DNA of 64,000 nt. It comes from Archilochus colubris. Lineage: Eukaryota > Chordata > Aves > Apodiformes > Trochilidae. Location of the stretch: contig CM041092.1 of NCBI GenBank assembly GCA_023079485.1, positions 15,079,127 to 15,143,126 of the forward strand. Reading direction: 5' to 3'. The notes below the pieces were generated by a model. It had not been told where the DNA came from. It saw only the letters and a list, made by a program, of their open reading frames with translations, and did not search any database. This document shows positions 11,700 to 21,200 of the stretch, one piece after another; positions within the stretch are counted from its first letter, which is position 1, and every line of letters begins with the position of its first letter. A program made the position numbers and the translations under genes.

Positions 11700-13450
11700 C
11701 CTTTAAAATAATGACTGTTTTATTCTTCTTTCCTCTTTTTGTTTTTTTTTACTTTCTTCCCCCCACTCCCACCCCTAGCCCCCATTACTGACTGAGCTAA
11801 AAATGAGGAAAAGAAAAGCGCAGGAGGACACATTGTTTTCTCCCCCCACCCCCCAAGCTGTAAAATACTTCTTAATCATTGGTAGCAAGAGGATCTCTGT
11901 GCTGGGCCTCCACTTTTTGTTTGCAAGTTTATTTTTCCTAATTCATCCTTGACAAAGGACAGAGCCATAAAAGAATCGACCAGCACGTCTGTGGGAAAAA
12001 ACTGCCCTGAAAAGGGTCGGAGGAATACTGTAGCATTTCCAAACAATTCCGAGGTCTAAAGCCTCTGTGAGATGCAGCTTCAGCTATAACTTGCCTTTCT
12101 AGGAACAAGCCTACATCTGTTTGGCAATGCCATATTTTGTAGGGTAAAATAAACCCTTGAGAACAAACAGGCCAGCTTATCCAGAGGGGTAAATGCCTGG
12201 GAACAGACCTCACTTGTTAATCCTAAAACTGTCAGCAACGAACCACTGGAGAAATTATAGCTGGCCATGGGCACTCAAGCTGTTTTCCCTCTGCCTCCCT
12301 GCCTTCCCCCATCCTCACAACAGCTGTAAAATCTTTATTGTTCTGCTGGATTTGGAGAGCAGCACGGAGAGGTCTCCCAGCTGAGGGCTACAGCAGCAGG
12401 AGCAGGGGGAGCATCTGATCCATTGTATCTGCACTGCTGTTACTGCTTCAGTGGCAGACAAAGAAAAAGGCAGTGATAAAAGAAGGAGAACAGCCCAAGC
12501 ACCTACTAAAGAGGCATATGAACAGGAAATCCTGGCTGTTCCCACATCTGAGTTGCATACGGTTTCTTTCCCTCCAGGATCATTATGTTTAATGTCCTCC
12601 TGCATTTCAGGCAGCTAAGCCTACAGAGCCCCTTCCCTCCCCCTCCTCTTTCCCTTCCCTTTTCTCATCAGATTTTGAGCCGTCCCTGAGGAAAAATGAC
12701 TTGAGCACAAGCAGCCTACACAACTGTTCTCAGAAGGAATTTGCCCCTGCCAAGAGTTAATAATGGCACCCCAGTAAATGCCCCCAGCAAAACTGGCCTC
12801 TTCAAGCATCAATTGCATGTTGAAAAATCGGGTTTAAATTGTCCCTTGGGGAATGACCTATTGGCCACCTAAAAAAATGCAGGATTGGTTCTCTTGATAA
12901 TTAAGTTCAGGCCATCTCTTGTGCTTACACATGCAGAAACCCAGATGTCAGATTGGGACGAGTCAAAGTGCTGGGCTGCTTTGAAAGCACTGGGAGAAGA
13001 CACTGTGGGGGCATCACATTTGCCACTGGAAGAAAACCTGCTTTGAATACTTGGAATATTCAACTGACTGCAACAGATAATTAGCCAAACCCTCTTACGC
13101 CTCTAAATATAGATTCATTAGTCATATGAAAGTACCTCATTGGAACCAAATGTGAGTCATTAGTGAAGTCAATGGCAGATCATAAAAAAGGTACTGAGCG
13201 CCTCCTTCCCCCCCATCCCCAAGAAGTCATGAGCGTGCAGTGAAAATAATTCGCTCCATTTTCTATTGCACATCTGCCGGCAAATCTGTTTTAAAGGGAA
13301 GCTTTTGAGGGGCTGCTTGTGTGATGGAATGTGCATCCCGTTTTCCCACTTCGCAATTTGTGGGAGTAATGAATGCAAAGTCTGTGCTCGGCTTTTTTCT
13401 AGATTGTTGTGGGGTTTTTTTGTCTACTTGAAGAGACTTCCTTGAGTCAC
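11700..13450. promoter_or_regulatory. Repeat-poor flank segment, candidate conserved non-coding DNA
   Basis: Apart from a short T-rich and C-rich stretch at 11.74-11.85 kb, this region lacks CR1 and simple repeats. It contains balanced, varied sequence with clustered TAAT, CATAAA and CAATTTG-type motifs (for example 13080-13160 and 13235-13380). This looks like the conserved non-coding elements found upstream of developmental genes. There is no direct proof without an alignment. No coding exon is recognised. Confidence 0.25.
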
Positions 13451-14755
13451 TCAGGCTAAAAATCAGGTTCTGTAATACAAAAAGGAATTTTGTAATGTGA
13501 AGCAGATAAAAATTTTCTTTGTTATTTGCTTCTAGTTTCAGGGGAACTTTTTTTAGGCTTGAAGTTCTGGAGTCCCTTACACTCAGAGCAATGAGTGCTG
13601 TGAGCAGCAAAAAGTGCTGCTGACAGAGGGAACCCCAAACTAATTGGATTCCTCCAGAAGTGAAAAGGGGATTGTTGAAATCACTGCCCAGCTTGAGGGA
13701 GGTGCAGACAAGCAATGGTACTTTTCAAAAAGTAAAGCAAATGGGCAGCTCTACCACAATGAGGTATGCACAGTTGGACAGGCAGCCAGAGAAAGGGACC
13801 ATGCTTGATCAAAGTCTTGAAAACCTGAGTTATTGCTTGAGAAGATCCAGGGTCCAGAATGCTACTGCATGCTTGGTCCCAGGATGTATCACAGGAATTT
13901 CACAGAGTGTGCTGAACACTGAAGACCATCGTCCCACCTTGCAGTCCTTTCAAAAGCAAAACAAAACCAAAGCAACAAAAAAGGGAGCAGTAAACGTTAA
14001 CGTGCCCCAAAACTGACATTCCTTCAGCTGAGAGAACTCAGGCTGCCTCAGAGCCTGACTTTAACCATACAGCCCCACAACAATTTGAACCAAGTTTTCC
14101 AGTTTTATTAGCTTGCTTGCATTCCTTTGGTTCTGATATTTTTTATTAGTGAAAAAAAAGTCACCTCTATGTAATGCCCGATGTACTTAAAACCCTCTTT
14201 GGAGCCTGCGACAGTCAGGCATCGGAATCAGGAGTGTGATAGGGTTTGAAATGGATATTTCATACTGAAAACCCAGACCAGAGAGCTCTGCCTCTGCACC
14301 CCTACTAGCACCCTGAGTTTTGGGCACTCTTGGGAGGCATTGCTGCAGGGGAGGTGCTGGGGCTGCTGCAGATAGCTTTGATCTGGGGATGTAAACGACC
14401 TGTGGGGATCCAGGCTGGAGATGCAGCCAGCCCTAAGGGCATGGAACCTTGTGCCTTTCTCCAAGGTGTCTCAGCTAACCTCTGGTACCTGCTTCCATGG
14501 AGGCAGGGTAGCTCCCAGGCCCAGTGTTTGGTTGGGGGCAGGATGATGAGACTGCCCCTGAGCACAGGTTTTGCCTCCATCCCATGGTGGGACTTGACCT
14601 GAAATGGGGCTGCTGGTGCCCCGTCTGGAACCTCAGGGGCAGCAGGGTGACTGTGGACCCCTGCCTGTGTCCCCCCGGTTGCCCTCTCAGCTCTCTGGGG
14701 TTGTGGAGATAACCCAGTTCCCTGCCACCCATAGCCCCAGCACTGGCTGTCCCTG
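13451..14755. other. Intergenic DNA rising in GC towards the promoter
   Basis: GC content increases from about 14.3 kb onward, with overlapping open frames on both strands that are typical of stop-poor GC-rich DNA. No protein family is recognised. Confidence 0.55.
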
Positions 14756-14885
14756 TGGGGCAGGTCCCACTCCCTCCTGAGGGGCAGACCTTGCTCCCCC
14801 CTGGGTTTGACCCTGCTCTACCCAGTAGGGCAGGCCCCTATTCCCCCGGGGGCAGACCTTGCTTTCCATTGCAGCAGGCCCTTGC
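14756..14885. repeat. Degenerate GC-rich minisatellite-like repeat
   Basis: Imperfect copies of a module containing 'ggggcagaccttgctcc' and 'gggcaggcccctattccc' recur three to four times over about 130 bp, immediately before the promoter-proximal CR1. The copies are too diverged for a firm unit length (roughly 35-60 bp). Confidence 0.55.
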
Positions 14886-14941
14886 CCCATGTTGGTCACA
14901 CCTCCCACTTCCCCTCTTGGGGCACCCCCAAATTTTTTGGT

Positions 14942-15497
14942 GCAGCGTGGCCAGAAGGACTAGGGCAGAAATTGTTAAGTTGTACTCAGCACAGGTGAGG
15001 TGGCACCTGGAATCCCGTGTTCAGTTTGGGGCTCCTCACCAGAAGGACATTGAAGTGCTGGAGTGTGTCCAGAGAAGGGAAACAAAGATGGTGAAGGGTC
15101 TGGAGAACAAGTCATATGAGGAGCAGCTGAGGAAACAGGGGCTGGTCAGTCTGGGGGTGGCAGAGGGTAGACCTTATCCCTCTTTACAACTACCTCAAAG
15201 GAGGTTGTAGCAAGGTGAGTGTGGTGTTTCTTTTCCCAAGAAACAAGTGATAGGAGGAGAGGAAATGGCCACAGGTTGTTCCAGGAGAGGTTTAGATTGG
15301 ATATTGGGAAAAATTTCTTTACTTAAAGGGTTGTCAGGCACTAGAACAAGCTGCCCAGGGAAGTGGTGGAGTCACCATCCCTGGAGGTATCTACAAAACG
15401 TGTAGATGTGGAGGGACGCTGGTTTAGCGGTGGCCTTGGCAGTGCTGGGTTAACAACTGGACTTGACGATCTTCAGTCAAGGGAATTCTGTGAATCT
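14942..15497 (+). mobile_element. CR1 LINE 3' portion abutting the IGFBP2 promoter
   Basis: The sequence follows the avian CR1 3' region in order: a 'cacctggaatcccgtgttcag' type segment (split here by family consensus), 'gtgtccagagaaggg', 'tatgaggagcagctgag', 'gggaaaaatttctttac', 'agctgcccagggaagtggtgg', 'ccatccctggaggtat', 'ttggacttgacgatctt', and the tail ATTCTGTGAATCT. It is a 5'-truncated copy in sense orientation to IGFBP2 with an almost complete 3' end. It stops about 215 bp before the IGFBP2 ATG, directly at the edge of the CpG island. Its coding frame is broken, so it is an inactive fossil. Confidence 0.9.
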
Positions 15498-15498
15498 G

Positions 15499-15713
15499 GG
15501 GCCGAGCCCCTCTCCCCTTTGGGGCAGCTCCGACCCCGCGGGGGGGAAGGGGGGGCGGGAGAGGGGGCGGCTCTAGGACCTGGCGGCGCCGCGCCGCGCC
15601 CGGCCCCGTTCCGCTCCGTTCCGCGCCGTGCCGCTCCCCTCCGCGCCCCGCCGCGCCGCCGGGGGGCTGAGAGCCGTGTCCACCTGCCGGCCCCGCCGCC
15701 TGTCAGTCCCGCC
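15499..15713 (+). promoter_or_regulatory. IGFBP2: IGFBP2 core promoter and 5' leader (TATA-less, GC boxes)
   Basis: This very GC-rich segment lies between the end of a CR1 element and the IGFBP2 start codon. It holds GC boxes of the Sp1 type at 15552-15559 (GGGGCGGG) and 15564-15570 (GGGGCGG). It has no TATA box and no upstream ATG, and a C-rich series of GCCCCG/CCGCGCC motifs runs towards the ATG. Mammalian IGFBP2 promoters are also TATA-less and Sp1-driven, so this arrangement fits. The exact transcription start cannot be read from the sequence; somewhere around 15560-15660 is an inference. Confidence 0.8.
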
Positions 15714-16116
15714 ATGGCGCTCGGCGGGGACGGTCGCGGCAGCGCTGCGCGGGCCTCCTGGCCGCGGCTGCTGCTGGCGGCGGCGGCGGCGGCGCTGGCG
15801 CTGGCGGGGCCGGCGCTGCCCGAGGTGCTGTTCCGCTGCCCGCCCTGCACGGCGGAGCGCCTGGCCGCCTGCCCCCCGGCCGCCCGCCCGCCCTGCCCCG
15901 AGCTGGTGCGGGAACCGGGCTGCGGCTGCTGTCCGGTGTGCGCCCGCCTGGAGGCCGAGGCGTGCGGCGTCTACACGCCGCGCTGCGCCTCCGGTTTGCG
16001 CTGCTACCCCGATCCCGGCGCCGAGCTGCCCCTCCAAGCCTTGGTGCAGGGGCAGGGCACCTGCGCCCGCCGCCGCGACACGGCCGAGTACGGCGCCAGC
16101 GCCGAGCGCCCCGCAG
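15714..16116 (+). CDS. IGFBP2: IGFBP2 exon 1: signal peptide and N-terminal IGF-binding domain (partial CDS)
   Basis: This exon encodes the first 134 residues of insulin-like growth factor binding protein 2, a secreted protein that binds IGF-I and IGF-II and limits their access to receptors. Residues 1 to about 36 form a signal peptide: a short Arg-containing start, then a Leu/Ala core with six consecutive Ala (22-27). The mature protein probably begins near Glu37. All twelve cysteines of the IGFBP N-terminal domain are present (42, 45, 53, 61, 70, 72, 73, 76, 84, 91, 97, 117), including the family signature GCGCCPVC at 69-76. The ATG lies in a strong GCCATGG context and is the first ATG after the upstream CR1 copy. 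The exon is 403 nt and ends CAG before GTGAGC, giving a phase 1 junction. That fits the Asp codon that follows this point in chicken IGFBP2 as I remember it. The thyroglobulin type-1 domain lies in later exons, not in this window. Sister IGFBPs are less likely because of the close match to chicken IGFBP2. Confidence 0.95.
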
Positions 16117-16122
16117 GTGAGC
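16117..16122 (+). other. IGFBP2: Splice donor of IGFBP2 intron 1
   Basis: The exon/intron boundary reads CAG followed by GTGAGC, a near-consensus 5' splice site. Splicing here leaves one base of a split codon (phase 1). Past this point the frame stays open to 16466, but it no longer resembles any IGFBP and becomes a GC-rich repetitive sequence, which supports ending the exon here. Confidence 0.92.
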
Positions 16123-16124
16123 AG

Positions 16125-16370
16125 CGCCCGGCACCGCGCAGCCGGCACCGGGGACCGCGCGGCGAGGCGCCCACCGAGGACAGGGCACCGAGCGCCTTGT
16201 GCTGCCTGCTGGAGACCGGGTACCGTGCACCGGCACCTGGGGCTTGGCACTGTGCAGCGGCACCGGGCGCCGGAGACCTGGTGTTGGGGGCAAAACGCTG
16301 CCCATCGGCACCTGGCACCGGCGACCTGGTGGTGCTGAGGACCCGGCACTGTGCAACGCACTCCAGGCGC
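16125..16370. repeat. Degenerate GGCACCGG-type GC-rich repeat at start of intron 1
   Basis: Short blocks such as GGCACCGG, GGCACCTGG, GGCACTGTGCA and GACCTGGT recur many times in varying order. This gives the reverse-strand translation a repeating 'ARCRCTVP' pattern. It lies entirely in the intron after the splice donor and looks like slippage-generated GC-rich sequence inside the CpG island. Confidence 0.6.
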
Positions 16371-17847
16371 GGGGAGCTTGGGGAGGGTGCACCGAGCAGC
16401 GGCCACCCAGGACCGAGCGCCAGGGCAGCGACGCAGCGGCACGTCGGGGGGACAAAGGGATCCTAAACGGTGTCCTCAAGGGGATCAGAGGGGTAGCTCG
16501 GGAGGACAGAGGAGGGGCGGAAGAGGGAGAGTACAAGGAAGGACAAAGGACGTGCATCCCTGGGAGTGTGGGGAAAATGGGGTATTTGGGGTTGCACAAC
16601 TGTCCCGGGGGCTAGAGAGGTTTCCTGGACACACGGCAGGAACCCCAGGAGTGGGGTGTAACGGGGAGAAATGCAGGGAGTGCCTGGGGGAGGCAGGGTG
16701 GAGGTTAGGATTTTCTAGAGAAAACCTGTGGCGACAGATAAGGGTGAAATTTGGGGAGATGTAGCTGAGGGAAGGGAGAGTCCTTCAAGGAGCAGAGGGA
16801 GGTGGAGGTTCTTATTTGGGTTTGGTGGAGTAGTAAAATCACCCTGGAGGGTGACGGATGCCTCAAAGATATACGGAGAGGCAATGTGGGAGGACTGTGC
16901 ACTGTCTGGTAGGAAAGAGGTGGCTGAGGAACTGGGGGGGCCTGCTATGTAGGGAGCCCCTTCGCTATGGCTACCTTCCCAGCAGAGCTCACTTTGATGC
17001 TAGGGTGGCTGCTGCCGACTCTCGTGAGGGTCCTGGCCCCCTGTCCCCACCTGATCCAGGCACTGGGTGCCGGCTTAAGAGGAGCATCCCCTAAGGGCAC
17101 AGCAAACAGGCTCTTCACCTGTTGCTGCGATTGCTGCGGGAGGGAGCGCTCCTGGGGACGCTCATTCAGCAGAGCTATTTTTTTAATGCCTCTGCTCCCG
17201 TGCTATCAGCTGCAAGCTGATGAAAATTGCGAGATCAATTCTGAGAGTAGAAATCAGCACCTTCTCCTTTAAAATCACCCCTGCTTCACTACTGCCTTCT
17301 CGCTAGTTTTACTCCCCTGGCTACAGCTGGATCTCTGACCCTCTTTAAGGGCAAACCTAGTCCAGCAGCACGACTCTGAATTCCCTCCCTTGCCTCGTTT
17401 AAAAGTGCTCTGAGCTGGGCTGTATCTCCCGGCTTCTCTCTCTGGAGGGTGAGAGCACAGCCAGGTACCTGCTCATAATGCTTCAGGTACCTGCACACGC
17501 TGCTCAGCTCCAGGGAGAGAGATGGAGGGAGGGGGGTGAAGAAAAACCTGTATCAGGGAAAACTTTGCAAACTGCTGATTCCCGTGCACCCAGACTTCAG
17601 CTGCATCTGTCCCCACTCCTGTTCCCACTCCTGTTCCCCTCCTTTGCCCAGCTGCAAAGGGCATTGGAGAGCCGAGAGTCTGGAGAACAGGTTGATGTGA
17701 AATCTTGCTTGACTACAGAATATGAGTGTCAAGGGAGTGAATTTTACATGCTCTGGAAGGAGCTGAGGGCATTTAGATTTGAAGAATCTGGAGCTGACTT
17801 CTAGGCTTGTGCTTTTAAAAGAAACTGGAGGAAGTGGAGAGCATTGG

Positions 17848-17891
17848 GTTTGGGTTGGTTTTTTTGTTTGTTTGTTTGGTTTTTTTTTATG
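17848..17891. repeat. GTTT-rich simple repeat
   Basis: The tract consists of GGTTT and GTTTGTTT units. A reverse-complementary AACC/AAAC-rich tract lies about 340 bp downstream (18229-18285). Confidence 0.9.
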
Positions 17892-18228
17892 GTCTTAATG
17901 TCAGAATTACTTCATTGGGAATTTTGCTTCATTTTGTTATCTTTTTTTAATTTACAATGGATGCAATCTATTTGACCATATCTTTATGTCTAATACACAC
18001 ACACATAAATAGCACAGTTTAAGAATACTTTAATATTTGTGGTGCTCTGTAATGTCCATAGGAGGTGGATAATAAAAACACTGGCACATCCTTAAACAGC
18101 ATGATGTGAAACGTGCAGCTGGAACATTTACAGTCCAGCATGTCTTGGCAGGGGATCTTGGACATCCAGAAAAGGGTTTGCTCTCTTCAAATTACAAAAC
18201 TTGTAACAGGTTGTTGTAGCCATTAGAA

Positions 18229-18285
18229 AAACCAAACTAAACCAAACCAACCAACAAAACAAACCCACAACAAAACCAGAACCTG
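18229..18285. repeat. AAAC/AACC-rich simple repeat
   Basis: Purely A and C with few exceptions (AAACCAAACC and AACAAAAC units). It forms an imperfect inverted partner of the tract at 17848-17891. Confidence 0.9.
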
Positions 18286-21200
18286 ACTTTGCTAGCTTCA
18301 CTTGATACTGATCTGTTCAGGCTCTCATAGTGGCTTCTCCCTCTGCAGCAAAAGGTACAGGAAGGAGTCTGCTTTTTCTTCAAAGCAGTGACAGGGATAT
18401 AAGTCTGGCACCGGAAGAGCAGGGATTGGAATTCCCTTTCAAATGCTGATGTCAAGCTAGTTTCAAGAGTGCCCTGAGAGCAGGTTTTTCCTGCAGAAGG
18501 CAGGTGTTGAGGCTTTATTGTTTGTTTGTTTTGTTGTTAAATGTGCTTAAAGGTATTTGCCCTTTTTTCCCTTTCCAAAGGCTCCTTTGGCTGATCCAGG
18601 GCTGGAATGCAGACCTCATGCTATTCCTAAATTAAGAGGTTGGCAAGTTTTTTGTCCCTGATGAGAGGCAGAAGCATTGCCCAAATGAAACAAGGAATAA
18701 AACTGCAAATACTCCTTTTGTGGCTCCAGCATTGTTTAGTCTCCCACTTAGGTTTGTAAAGCCAATCCTGAAATGGGTATAGGCGGAAAGTAACATAAAC
18801 CACTGTGTAGCTAGGAAGCAGGGGATGTTGCTCATTGCACAAGAGGCTTCGGGTATTTTGAAGATGTTGGGAATGTTGGAACAAAATAGCAGCAGTCTGT
18901 GGAAATCAGGCTGAGAACTTCTACCTCCCCCCGGGGAGGTGAGTGCATGAACTCCCACCAATGGTGAGAGCAAGAAGGCAGCTCAGAAGCTCAGGGATCA
19001 GGGCCTCTGAAATAGTTTTGATGTCACTGGACCACACTTTGACAGTTTATTTCAGGTCATCATGTAACAAACTTTACATACTGCTGACTTCCACTGCCTG
19101 ATCTGGGGACAGAAGGTTGTTGTTGTGTGCACAAAGCTCCCAGAGTTCATGCCAGTCTTGAGTGTGTTTATTCTTTCAGCACCTCAGAGAGGTCGGCACA
19201 CTGTTTTGCAGATGGACTAAATGATGTGTCTGAGGTCTGCCAGGAACAGGGAGCAGTGAGGACTGTCTGTACACTGTGGCAGCAGTCTGTGTCCTCGTAG
19301 ATAATCTCCCAGTCCTTGATAGCTGTCCTCTCTCCAATCAGGCCTAGGGTGCCCCAGGACTGAATGCATCTGGGAGACACAATATGCTTTTAGAGGTGTT
19401 TCCGGTACCAGTGAGTTGTCTCAACCTCTCCAATCTCAAATGGAGGGTGGGAATGCTCCCTTGTGCTTTGACCATCATGAACTGGAATCAGGGGCTTCTG
19501 TGGTCTTGTCCAGCTCAGCTGCACCATTGCATTCCCTTCCTTCTGCTGGGTTTGGCTCTCACCTTGTGTCAGACTAGGCTGGTTCAGGAGCTAATCCTGC
19601 AAAAAGCCAGCCCCAGGAAATGAGTCTAGGGTTTTCTGTGAGATCAAGGAGCAGCATGGTGCCAGTGCTTCTCCAAGATGGGAACTTGTGCTAGGAGGTG
19701 GAGCAGGGCAGGTCTTAGTGATGTCTACAGCTGTCCTGAATTGTCTTGCCAGAGTTATGGCAATAGTTGAAGAGCATGTCTTTTCTCTTAGTGGATACAA
19801 GGCCCTAGGAATAAAACTTGTTCCACTCTGAAAAAAACAGTTCTTGAGCTAACGAGTTCAAAGCTGACCAGTTTAGGGAATTTTTTTTTCCATTTGCTGG
19901 TGCTATTCATTTGGGTTTGTAGTATTGCTTTATTTTGTTGGGATATTTGTACTGATTCAGTGGGATTTGCCTCAGAATCCACTGCTGGCTACTGAGTACT
20001 GCTTTGGAATATCACTTTTTTATTAAAACAAATGTGTTTTTTTAGTCCATGCCAGTGCAAAGAAAGTAACCTTTCCAAATGGAAAGAGAGCTGAGCAAAG
20101 AATGTGGCCCCAGGCGAACTTGAACTTGCAGGGTTGGGTCAGCCTTATTCACCTGGTCAGGGACATCCCTTTGAACTCCCAGGATACAAAAGCAGCGTCA
20201 AAATAGTTAACTGTTACAAGTGCAGCTTGTTTTAGCATCCAACTAAAATCCTTATTTGGGTAGCCTCAAATGCCACACATCCTTCCTTATGGGTCAGATG
20301 TCAAAACCTCTATTTCCCCTTGGCAGGCAGCTGCTAAAAGAGAGTTTAATGTATTGCTCCAAAACACAGAAGACTGAGGTTGGAGGTAGCATAATTGGAA
20401 TTTTAACAGCAACTTGAAAACCATGCCAGTAATGCTATGAGTGCATTTTTCAAGTCCAGTGAATTGCCAGGCAGACTTCTGCTTTTCCTCTGCTTTTATA
20501 AGGAAATGAAGCATCCATCATGATATCCATGTGCATGTGTGTATCTGGCCTTCTGCCCCCACAACTTCTGCCCCTGTCAGTCAAGTTGGCCAGATCTAAC
20601 AGAGCAGTGAAGGTCTTGAAGGCACCGTGTTGTTAAAAAGTGGGCAAGGAGTAGAGGAGTCAGACTATGGGTGTCCCCCTCATCTTGTGCTGGACACCTT
20701 TTGAGGCATAAGCACATGAGTGAGAAGGAGGTTAGTTACAAGTGCTGCAATCATGTGTCCAGCCTGGATTATGCAAGCTTGGACATGACTAGATACCAGA
20801 TAACCCAAACACAGGAACCAAATCCACAGAAGCATGTTGGTATGTCCCACTGCCACTGCAGCAGCTCAGACCAGTAGAAACTGAACATCTACAGAGCTCC
20901 TTGCCTTGCATATAATTTTCAAAACTGAAATGCAATTTTTAACAGCTCTGAGGATGATACATGAATGAAAAAAATCCACACAGCTCATCTGTCCTTGCTG
21001 CCTCTGAAGCTTTGCCAGTAGGTCTACCAGGTGTCCAAGCTCCTTTGCAGCAGCTGTGTCTGGTCAAGAGGTAACCTGGTTGGGCCTTGGTCTGGCTGTC
21101 ATCTTTAAGTATTAAGACAATAAATAATACCTTGTGTAGCAGTTTCTTGAAAAGAATGCTACTCCTTGCACCCAGTCCCACATGAGTTTGCTGCAGGAGG

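Larger units (their letters stand above)
15500..16470. promoter_or_regulatory. IGFBP2: CpG island spanning the IGFBP2 promoter, exon 1 and start of intron 1
   Basis: CpG dinucleotides are dense throughout this interval and become sparse within a few tens of bases on either side. The left edge is set sharply by the end of a CR1 copy at about 15497; the right edge fades near 16470. Long open frames on both strands across this block (up to 298 codons on the reverse strand) follow from the lack of A/T-rich stop codons and are not separate genes. Confidence 0.9.

Noticed and set aside
1..15000. RPL37A, a neighbour of IGFBP2 in other vertebrates
   Set aside because: None of its conserved protein blocks could be found in the 5' flank on either strand.
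15573..16442. 289-codon reverse-strand frame and 236-codon forward frame (from 15628) across the same island
   Set aside because: These are frame shadows of exon 1 and the GC-rich intron repeat; the forward one starts at GTG, not ATG.
16117..16466. Extension of the IGFBP2 frame past 16116 as coding sequence
   Set aside because: A strong splice donor ends the exon at 16116, and the following translation is repetitive with no similarity to IGFBPs.
15703..16599. 298-codon reverse-strand open frame over IGFBP2 exon 1
   Set aside because: It is antisense to a clear exon within a stop-poor CpG island. Its composition is Arg/Pro/Ala-rich and it has no domain.
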